Origin: JAYOFM01 sp038117225
GTDB taxonomy: Bacteria > Pseudomonadota > Alphaproteobacteria > Rhodospirillales > Casp-alpha2
Assembly: GCA_038117225.1 (NCBI GenBank)
Contig: JAYOFM010000045.1
Location: 1-25,791, forward strand
DNA: 25,791 nucleotides
Reading direction: 5' to 3'
In this document: positions 1 through 6,649 of the stretch, piece after piece
Layout: every line of letters starts with the position of its first letter
How positions within the stretch are numbered: position 1 is the first letter of the stretch
The notes under the pieces: generated by a model
What the model was told of the DNA's origin: nothing
Databases searched by the model: none
Seen by the model: the letters and a program-made list of their open reading frames with translations, nothing else
Made by a program: the position numbers and the translations under genes

Positions 1-901
<901 letters not shown>

Positions 902-971
902 CGTCGAAAACTCCTTCAGATAGGCAGTTTGATGATTATGATTGGGTTGGAAACGATCAGCGAAGAGCCGT

Positions 972-1283
972 TCAGGCGGCTTTCTTCACCTTGGCCGGCG
1001 AATCGATAACACCCAGCAGATCGGATTCCTTCATGATGACGAGATCCTCGCCATCGATCTTGACCTCGGTGCCGGACCACTTGCCGAACAACACCCGGTC
1101 GCCCTTCTTGACATCCAGCGGCGTCACCTTGCCGTCTTCCGCCTTATGGCCGGACCCGACGGCGATGATTTCGCCTTCCATGGGTTTTTCCTGGGCGGTA
1201 TCGGGGATGATGATGCCGCCGGCCGTCTTCTCTTCCGCATCAACGCGGCGAACCAGAACACGGTCATGCAGGGGTCTGAACAT
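972..1283 (-). CDS. groES: Co-chaperonin GroES (10 kDa)
   Basis: This 103-residue protein has the usual GroES length. MFRPLHDRVLVRR opens it, EEKTAGGIIIPDTA is the mobile loop that docks on GroEL (GGIII core), and the rest is the beta-barrel cap with KVKKGDRVLFGKWSGTE-type sequence. I chose the ATG at 1283 rather than the in-frame start at 1304: MFRPLHDR matches the family start and GGGAG lies 9 bases upstream. It caps the GroEL cavity in the cytoplasm. It is the first gene of the groES-groEL operon, transcribed leftwards from the control region at 1338-1490, which carries a CIRCE operator for the HrcA repressor. Confidence 0.97.
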   Translation of the reverse strand: MFRPLHDRVLVRRVDAEEKTAGGIIIPDTAQEKPMEGEIIAVGSGHKAEDGKVTPLDVKKGDRVLFGKWSGTEVKIDGEDLVIMKESDLLGVIDSPAKVKKAA

Positions 1284-1337
1284 GGTTGGAAACTCCCTTT
1301 CCATTCCTTGGTTTCAAGCGAACATCTCTCGTTGGCG

Positions 1338-1364
1338 CTAGCACTCACTCATCGAGAGTGCCAG
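1338..1364. promoter_or_regulatory. CIRCE operator (HrcA binding site) of groESL
   Basis: Half-sites CTAGCACTC (1338-1346) and GAGTGCCAG (1356-1364) are separated by exactly nine bases. They match the CIRCE consensus TTAGCACTC-N9-GAGTGCTAA at 15 of 18 positions, and the inner GCACTC/GAGTGC core is perfect. The site lies 55 bases before the groES ATG, in the expected place just downstream of a promoter, so HrcA should repress groESL here at normal temperature. Confidence 0.93.
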
Positions 1365-1365
1365 G

Positions 1366-1394
1366 GATGTATTCCGGTAATTTCGTGGTTTCAA
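1366..1394 (-). promoter_or_regulatory. Probable proximal groESL promoter
   Basis: On the minus strand TTGAAA (1394-1389) is followed after 17 bases by TACATC (1371-1366). The -35 region reads CTTGAAA, which also fits the heat-shock sigma-32 -35 element. The -10 match is weak for sigma-70 (3 of 6) and imperfect for sigma-32. The predicted transcript start near 1359 falls inside the CIRCE operator, which supports the placement. Confidence 0.45.
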
Positions 1395-1424
1395 GGCCTC
1401 TCGATAAAATTTTTTGAAATTTTG

Positions 1425-1451
1425 GCAGCACTCACAATTAGTGGCTGCTAA
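1425..1451. promoter_or_regulatory. Second, degenerate CIRCE-like site
   Basis: GCAGCACTC (1425-1433) and GGCTGCTAA (1443-1451) are separated by nine bases, as in a true CIRCE. Each half matches the consensus at 7 of 9 positions, 14 of 18 in all, against 15 of 18 for the clear site at 1338-1364. The two halves are less symmetrical with each other than in the clear site. It lies just downstream of a possible distal promoter (1461-1490). Binding by HrcA is inference. Confidence 0.45.
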
Positions 1452-1460
1452 ACTGCTGAA

Positions 1461-1490
1461 ATAATTGATTTTTTAATTGACCTGCGTCAA
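1461..1490 (-). promoter_or_regulatory. Possible distal groESL promoter
   Basis: On the minus strand TTGACG (1490-1485) is followed after 18 bases by AATTAT (1466-1461), 5 of 6 and 4 of 6 matches to sigma-70 boxes in AT-rich DNA. The start would be near 1454, immediately before the CIRCE-like site at 1425-1451. The -35 box lies inside the inverted repeat GCGTCAA (1484-1490), CCG, TTGACGC (1494-1500), whose other arm carries the same TTGACG on the plus strand. I found no good -10 for a divergent plus-strand promoter. Confidence 0.35.
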
Positions 1491-1569
1491 CCGTTGACGC
1501 CAGACTTTCACCCGACCCACCGTGGTTCAGAGCAGAGAAGGAAGACCGAACAGCCAGAAAGGAACAACC

Positions 1570-1833
1570 ATGTCGGACCTGAAAGCACAGTTACGGGGTT
1601 ACCGCCTGACGACGGCGGAGATCACTTACCGCCGCCCCGACCATCCGTCCTTGCTGCAGGAATTCGTCTGGCAGGAGCTCGACGAGGCGCCGCGTTTTCC
1701 GGTCCTCACCCGGTTCCTCCGGTTTTGGGAACAGAATATCGACGGCCCTTTGTTCCGCGTTCGCGTCGCCAGCACCGCCTTGGTGAAACCCGCCGATTTC
1801 CGATGGACCGACCATATGCTGCATCTGCATTAA
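1570..1833 (+). CDS. usg: Usg family protein
   Basis: This 87-residue protein fits the Usg-like family of alphaproteobacteria: it begins MSDLKAQLRGYRLTTAEI, followed by YRRPDHPSLLQEFVWQ and APRFPVLTRFLRFW, and ends DGPLFRVRVAS...HMLHLH. Length and motif order match the family, whose biochemical role is unknown; some databases carry misleading aspartate-semialdehyde dehydrogenase names for it. I use the ATG at 1570 because AAAGGA sits 6 to 7 bases upstream and the family starts there; the in-frame start at 1522 would add 16 unlike residues. The family is often found near tryptophan biosynthesis genes, but here it is divergent from groESL. It lacks a signal peptide or membrane segment and is probably cytoplasmic. 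Confidence 0.88.
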   Translation: MSDLKAQLRGYRLTTAEITYRRPDHPSLLQEFVWQELDEAPRFPVLTRFLRFWEQNIDGPLFRVRVASTALVKPADFRWTDHMLHLH

Positions 1834-1919
1834 GGCGCCGTGCCCCCGAGCGCCGTTGACAGGCGGCGCGCAAGCGCGGACTCTGCGTTCGTACGAGGTC
1901 GCGGGGAGTAATACGCGTC

Positions 1920-2447
1920 ATGGCTGAACGGTTCTGCGTCTGCCGGCGGCTGGTCGACCAGGGTTTCGCCGATCTTATCAACCAGGATAGCGACGGTGGC
2001 CAGACCGCGCTGGCGACCATCTGGGACTGTATCGAGAGTTCCGGCTGCCCGGAAATGGCGCATGCCCGTGACGAGCCGGAAACACCGTCCCCCCCGCCCG
2101 CCACGCCGCCCCCTGACGTCATCGAGGAACGCAAGGCGGGCAAGGAACGGCGTGGACCGGAACGCCGTCAACGCAACATCCCGGTCGAAAATGACCGCCG
2201 AAAAAACAAGGAAGAACGGCGCAAGGGTGACCGGCGCGGTCTCAAGGCCGGCCAGTCCTACACACCGGAAGAAATGGTCGCCAACCTGACCGCCTGGTGT
2301 AAGGACAAGTGCGAGGGCGAGTTCGAAATCGGTCTGGTCGGCGAAGGCGCCGGCCGACAGTTGTCATTCCACTTCGAGATCGAAACCGATCGCATGAATT
2401 TCATGGCCATGCTGCGCAACTGGAAGCGGCCGAAGATTGGCGTATAA
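1920..2447 (+). CDS. Hypothetical protein with Pro-rich linker and Arg-rich repeats
   Basis: This 175-residue protein is not one I recognise. Residues 1-48 form a small Cys-containing segment (C6, C8, C37, C43). Residues 51-66 are Pro-rich and probably disordered. Residues 70-107 are strongly basic, with four spaced Arg pairs in ERRGPERR, NDRRKN, KEERRKGDRRG. Residues 112-175 look folded, with a C127-x3-C131 pair and a closing NWKRPKIGV. The basic stretch could bind nucleic acid or membrane, but that is a guess. The start ATG is preceded by GGGGAG about 10 bases upstream. It follows usg by 86 bases on the same strand and converges on the TPP-enzyme gene, 18 bases apart. The Arg-pair motif resembles linkers in other alphaproteobacterial proteins of unknown role. 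Confidence 0.75.
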   Translation: MAERFCVCRRLVDQGFADLINQDSDGGQTALATIWDCIESSGCPEMAHARDEPETPSPPPATPPPDVIEERKAGKERRGPERRQRNIPVENDRRKNKEERRKGDRRGLKAGQSYTPEEMVANLTAWCKDKCEGEFEIGLVGEGAGRQLSFHFEIETDRMNFMAMLRNWKRPKIGV

Positions 2448-2465
2448 CGAGGCCGAAAGTCTGGA

Positions 2466-4073
2466 TTAGCCGCGCAACGCTTCCAACTGGGCGCCGTACC
2501 CCGCCGCGTCAATCCCCACATCAACCAACACCGGCCCGTGGGCCGCTGCGCGAAACGCCTCGGCCAGGATCGGCGTCAACTTGCCGACGTCGTCGACGCG
2601 AAAACCACGCACGCCGAAGCCGCGTGCCGCGGCGGCGAAATCAACACGCGGATAGCGCACGCCGACGGACGGCCGCTGCTGGCGTTGCTGCTTGATGTCG
2701 ATAAGTGACAGCGCCGCGTCATTGGCAACCACGGTTACGATGGGCAGCTTGAGCCGCGCCGCCGTCGCCAATTCAGCCAGACACATCATCATGCCGCCGT
2801 CGCCGGTGACCGCACAGACAGGCGTGTCTGGGTCGGCGAGCGCCGAGCCGATGGCCGCTGGCAGCGCAAAGCCCATGGTCGACAGGCCGTTGGATTTCAT
2901 GACGCCGAACGGGCGAGCGGCCGACCAGCGCTGAAACACCGAAAACATGTGCGCTCCCGCATCGACCGTCATCCGGGTGCCGGCGGGCGCCGTCGCCGCC
3001 AGGGTATCGACAATGGAGTCCATGGTCACCGACGAGGAGGCGCCGAGAGCCAAAACATCGCGCATGCCGGCCTTCAACGCCCCCAGATCATCCGTCGGCC
3101 AACCGCCGATGCTGGAAATTGCCCCAAGTGCCGCGACGCTGTCGACGAGCGGCCCGACCAGTTTCACCGCCGGCGTCGCCGGTTGGCGGTGATCCGGGGC
3201 CAGCGAAAGCTCGACCAATGGCACCGAGTAGGCCCAGGAGATTGGCACCAGCTCCACCGGATCGAGACCATACAGCACGATCAGATCGGCCTTGCCAACG
3301 CAAGCGGCCTCGGCGGCGGCGCCGGTGAACGGCCCGATCAGACGCGCGTTGCCGTCCTCCATCACGCCCTTGGCCTTGTAGGTTGTCATGACGGCGGCGC
3401 CGAGTGCTTCGGCGAGGTCCGTCAACGCATGGGCGGCGGCATCGTCGCGGGCTTCGAGGCCGACCAGGATCACCGGCCTTTGGCTTTTCGCCAGCAGCTC
3501 CCGGGCGGCCGCGATGGCATCGCCATCAAGACCAGGCGTGGTCGGTGCCAAGAGCGCATTGCCACCCGCCGCCATGGGCAGAATGGCATCGCCGCTGGAC
3601 ATATCGATGTGGATGGGACCGAGCGGCGGCGTCAGCGCGAGTTCAAGCAGTGCGTCGACGGCGCTGGCGCCATCGGCCGGTCGCAACCGCGTCGCCGCCT
3701 TGGTGATCGGCGCGAACATCGCCGTCTGATCGAAGGATTGATGCAGGCTGCCGCCGTCCTCGGGTGTCTTATCCTTGCAATCGGTCAGCATCACCACCGG
3801 CGCCCGTTCCAACCCCGCATAGGCGATGCCGTTGACCGCCGCCGCCGCGCCCGGGCCGACGCCAGCCAGAATGGCGCCGGGCGCGCCGGTCAGCTCCGCC
3901 GTCACCGCCGCCATGAAGGCGCCGGAGGTTTCACTGCCCGATAGCACGAATGCGATGCCCCGCTCGCGCGCCGCCTCGATCAGGTCGAGGCTGGATCCGC
4001 CCCCTGGCACGCCGAACATATGCCGAGTGCCGCGCGCATGCAGCGCGGCGATGATGGTTTCCGCTAGCGTCAT
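2466..4073 (-). CDS. Thiamine-diphosphate-dependent enzyme, acetolactate synthase-like
   Basis: This 535-residue protein has the three-domain build of the acetolactate synthase / benzoylformate decarboxylase family. The N-terminal pyrimidine-binding domain (1-165) carries GVPGGGSSLDL and the activating Glu48 in SGSETSGA. A central domain (about 185-320) follows. The C-terminal domain (about 345-525) has the ThDP/Mg motif GDG (424-426) running to ND (451-452). Such enzymes decarboxylate or ligate 2-oxo acids in the cytoplasm. I chose the ATG at 4073, which has GGAAAG 7 bases upstream, rather than an in-frame start at 4280 that would overlap the upstream gene. It starts 16 bases after the RraA-like gene, so the two form an operon. 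No small regulatory ilvN-type subunit is nearby, which argues for a catabolic rather than branched-chain biosynthetic role. Substrate unknown. Confidence 0.87.
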   Translation of the reverse strand: MTLAETIIAALHARGTRHMFGVPGGGSSLDLIEAARERGIAFVLSGSETSGAFMAAVTAELTGAPGAILAGVGPGAAAAVNGIAYAGLERAPVVMLTDCKDKTPEDGGSLHQSFDQTAMFAPITKAATRLRPADGASAVDALLELALTPPLGPIHIDMSSGDAILPMAAGGNALLAPTTPGLDGDAIAAARELLAKSQRPVILVGLEARDDAAAHALTDLAEALGAAVMTTYKAKGVMEDGNARLIGPFTGAAAEAACVGKADLIVLYGLDPVELVPISWAYSVPLVELSLAPDHRQPATPAVKLVGPLVDSVAALGAISSIGGWPTDDLGALKAGMRDVLALGASSSVTMDSIVDTLAATAPAGTRMTVDAGAHMFSVFQRWSAARPFGVMKSNGLSTMGFALPAAIGSALADPDTPVCAVTGDGGMMMCLAELATAARLKLPIVTVVANDAALSLIDIKQQRQQRPSVGVRYPRVDFAAAARGFGVRGFRVDDVGKLTPILAEAFRAAAHGPVLVDVGIDAAGYGAQLEALRG

Positions 4074-4089
4074 CTTGCGACTTTCCGAT

Positions 4090-4776
4090 TTAAATACGGG
4101 TAAATTTAGCCATCGCTTCGGAGAAGCTGAGGCCGTTTCGAATTTCCGCTTCCGCTGCCGCGTCATCGCGAGCAAAACCCTCGGCCAGGTTGGCCACGCG
4201 TTCCGCGTCGCCACCGGGGATGACCACCAGCCCCGTCGAATCGGCGACGATGACATCGCCCGGATCGACCCCGACGCCATCGATTTCCACCGGCACGTTG
4301 ATGGCCGTCACCTTCAGCCGGGTCCGGCCGGTCGTCGGCACCGCATGGCGGGCGAAAACGCCGAAGTCGTGTTCGACCATTTCGTCGATATCGCGCACGC
4401 CGCCATCGACGGCGAGCCCAGCGACCCCCTTCACCTTAGCCGCCAGCGAGGCCATGCCACCCCAGGACGACGCGCCGGCGCCCCCGGCGGCGATAACGAT
4501 GACGTCCCCGGCCGATGCCGCGTCGATCATGGCGCCGACGCGGAAGTCCGCGGACCCATAGTCGCCGGCGGCGCCGGAAATCTGCTGGATGGTCACCGCC
4601 GGGCCAGCGAAGCACATGCCAGGCGCGACCGGTCGAAGCGCCAGCGGGCAGTTGATCACCTTGCCGACATCGTCGAGCGCGTTGGCCAGGGTCGCCGTGG
4701 GCAGCGCGCCGAGGCGTTTAATGATCGCCGGGTCGAGGCGTTGGATATCGTCTGCGGGCATAGGCGGGGATTCCAT
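4090..4776 (-). CDS. RraA family protein (HMG/oxaloacetate aldolase-like)
   Basis: This 228-residue protein fits the RraA / 4-hydroxy-4-methyl-2-oxoglutarate aldolase family: TATLANALDD near the N-terminus, GAMIDAASAGDVIVI before the substrate loop, SSWGG, then DGGVRD (124-129) with the catalytic Arg128-Asp129, and ADSTGLVVIPGGD near the end. Members that act as enzymes cleave 4-hydroxy-2-oxo acids to pyruvate, or decarboxylate oxaloacetate, with a divalent metal; true RraA instead inhibits RNase E. Retention of GGVRD and the long C-terminus favours the enzyme group. The start at 4776 has only a weak ribosome site, and the Met five codons later (4761) is a real alternative. It is the first gene of an operon with the TPP enzyme, divergent from the MFS transporter, which suggests a shared oxo-acid pathway. 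Confidence 0.88.
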   Translation of the reverse strand: MESPPMPADDIQRLDPAIIKRLGALPTATLANALDDVGKVINCPLALRPVAPGMCFAGPAVTIQQISGAAGDYGSADFRVGAMIDAASAGDVIVIAAGGAGASSWGGMASLAAKVKGVAGLAVDGGVRDIDEMVEHDFGVFARHAVPTTGRTRLKVTAINVPVEIDGVGVDPGDVIVADSTGLVVIPGGDAERVANLAEGFARDDAAAEAEIRNGLSFSEAMAKFTRI

Positions 4777-4903
4777 TTCGTTGAGTCGCTCGTGGGAAAT
4801 TGCAAAGTCGCGGGGGGAATAACAAGCGGATTAACCGCATGCTAAGGCATTCACCATAATCTGACACTCTCATCCACCAACAAATTGGTTCACATCCCGC
4901 TCC

Positions 4904-6100
4904 ATGCGCCTCGTCCATGCCCCGATCTGGCTCGGCAGCGTCAGCCGCCCCACGGCCGCCGCGTTCCTCGTGCTGTTCACCTTGGAAGCGACCTGCCGGG
5001 CCCTGCTTGTCAGCCTCATTCCGCTGCGCGCGCATGGCCTGCTGGGTGATGCGCAATCGGTCAGCCTAGTCTATTTCGCGGTCAGCGGCATCGGTCTCGC
5101 GGTCAGCCTCGGTGTGCCGGCGCTGGTGCATATCATTCGCCGCCGCTGGGTGGTCAGCATCGGCGCCACCTTCTACATGCTATCGGCGGCGTTGTTCTCG
5201 ATCGGCACGTTGCCGGCATTGGTCGCTGGCATGGCATGCCAGATCGCCGGCACCGCATGCCTGGAAATCGCCCTCAACCTCTATCTGATGGACCACGTGC
5301 CGCGCCAGGACATGGGCAGGTTCGAACCGAGGCGCCTGTTGTTCGCCGGCGGCATGTTCATCATCGGTCCTTGGCTGGGTGTCTATCTCGCCAACAATGT
5401 CACCTCCTGGGCCACCTATGCCATCGTCGGGACGGCCGGCGCGACCTTACTCGTCTATTTCTGGTTCCTGCGCATAACGGACAATCCCTCGGTGACGCAG
5501 CGGCTTCGGCGGCCGCCCAACCCGCTCACCTTCCTGCCTCGCTATTTCACGCAACCGAGATTGCTGCTGGCATGGCTGATCGCCATCGGGCGTACCAGTT
5601 GGTGGATGATGTTCTTCATCTACTCACCGATCCTGATCACCAATCTGGGCTTCGGACAGGAAACCGCTGCCGCGGTGGTGTCCATCGGCACCTGCGCCAT
5701 GCTGCTGGTCCCTCTGTGGGGAAGGATCGGTCGCACCAAGGGCATCCGTTATCTGCTGACCCTAGGCTTTGTGTTGACCGCCATCGCGACGCTTGGCGCC
5801 GTCGGCGCCGGCCTGCTGGGCATGTCCTGGGGCGTATTGATCATGATCGCCGCCGCTGGTTTCTGCGCCTCCCTGATGGATGGCGCCGGCAATATACCGT
5901 TCCTGCGCGCCGTCCATCCCTACGAACGCGGCGAGATGACGGCGGTCTATGTGACCTTCCGCTACGCCGCCAACATCGCCACACCAGGCCTGTTCGCGGT
6001 GGTGTTGTCGGTGTTCACGCTGCCCGCTGTGTTCGTCACCGGCGGCTTGATGTCGCTTGGCTCGGCCGGACTGTCACGCTTCCTGCCGAAACGCATGTAG
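4904..6100 (+). CDS. MFS transporter
   Basis: This 398-residue, strongly hydrophobic protein has about twelve predicted membrane segments, a basic cytoplasmic loop near residues 75-85 (HIIRRRW), and a central charged loop (residues about 190-215, RITDNPSVTQRLRRPP) between the two six-helix halves, all typical of the major facilitator superfamily in the inner membrane. The family moves small solutes by proton- or gradient-coupled transport. Substrate and direction are not readable. The ATG at 4904 has no clear Shine-Dalgarno. It is divergent from the RraA-TPP operon across 127 bases, so it may import or export a compound of that pathway. It converges on the NIPSNAP gene, 22 bases apart. Confidence 0.85.
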   Translation: MRLVHAPIWLGSVSRPTAAAFLVLFTLEATCRALLVSLIPLRAHGLLGDAQSVSLVYFAVSGIGLAVSLGVPALVHIIRRRWVVSIGATFYMLSAALFSIGTLPALVAGMACQIAGTACLEIALNLYLMDHVPRQDMGRFEPRRLLFAGGMFIIGPWLGVYLANNVTSWATYAIVGTAGATLLVYFWFLRITDNPSVTQRLRRPPNPLTFLPRYFTQPRLLLAWLIAIGRTSWWMMFFIYSPILITNLGFGQETAAAVVSIGTCAMLLVPLWGRIGRTKGIRYLLTLGFVLTAIATLGAVGAGLLGMSWGVLIMIAAAGFCASLMDGAGNIPFLRAVHPYERGEMTAVYVTFRYAANIATPGLFAVVLSVFTLPAVFVTGGLMSLGSAGLSRFLPKRM

Positions 6101-6122
6101 CCACCGGCCATTATCGGATGCC

Positions 6123-6437
6123 TCACTTCAGCGGCGAGAACGATACTGGCTTGATGATCTTGTTTTCCTGGGCGACCAGCATGCCGCCGGATTTTTTAAG
6201 ATAGGCGGCCCAATCCGGATCGGCGTCGCGGGCGTTGCGGCGGCGTTCCATATCGGCGAGATCGTCGTAGCCCCACAAATGAATGACCTGATTGAGCGGT
6301 CCAATGGCGGATTGGAAATAGCCGATAAAATTGTCGAGATGGCGGAGTTGCACGGGCAGGCCCTCGGCCTCGAAGATTTCCAGGTATTCGCGCATGAGGC
6401 CGTGCTGCACGGTGTAGGTGCGGTGGTCGATGATCAT
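6123..6437 (-). CDS. NIPSNAP family protein
   Basis: This 104-residue protein fits the NIPSNAP family (dimeric alpha-beta barrel fold): it opens MIIDHRTYTVQHGLMREYLEIFE, has the core IGPLNQVIHLWGYDDLADMERRR, then DPDWAAYLKK and a final strand with NKIIKPVSF. A strong GAGGGA lies about 9 bases before the ATG. Bacterial members are small cytoplasmic proteins often found beside catabolic genes; their chemistry is mostly unknown. It is divergent from the DMGDH-like flavoprotein gene across 212 bases, so they may share control by the GntR regulator further along. The start is well supported. Confidence 0.87.
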   Translation of the reverse strand: MIIDHRTYTVQHGLMREYLEIFEAEGLPVQLRHLDNFIGYFQSAIGPLNQVIHLWGYDDLADMERRRNARDADPDWAAYLKKSGGMLVAQENKIIKPVSFSPLK

Positions 6438-6649
6438 GATGAATTTCCCTCGGGTATGAATTTATGGTTCCTTTGGAGGCATAATCGGTCCGTCGGCATA
6501 GCTCTTGCAACCTCGACGTTGCCAGCCCCGACACGTGGGGCGCCGAAATCGTCGCGAATGGACAAGACGGCGAGCACCTGGCTGTCTAAGACTGAGACAA
6601 TCGGAACGCGACACGGCGATCCGCCAATCCATCTAGGGAGACATCCATC

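Noticed and set aside
1284..1304. A longer groES from an upstream in-frame start
   Set aside because: It adds seven residues not typical of GroES and skips the better-placed GGGAG site.
1834..1919. Hairpin-like GC repeats after usg as a terminator
   Set aside because: Short arms, long loop and no U-run.
2949..3944. A 331-codon open frame on the plus strand
   Set aside because: Antisense shadow of the TPP-enzyme gene, Arg/Gly/His-rich, no domain seen.
4826..4838. GCGG-ATTAA-CCGC inverted repeat in the RraA/MFS gap
   Set aside because: Four-base arms are expected by chance in high-GC DNA; not reported as an operator.
5236..6204. A 322-codon open frame on the plus strand
   Set aside because: Out-of-frame shadow of the MFS gene with Arg/His-rich sequence.
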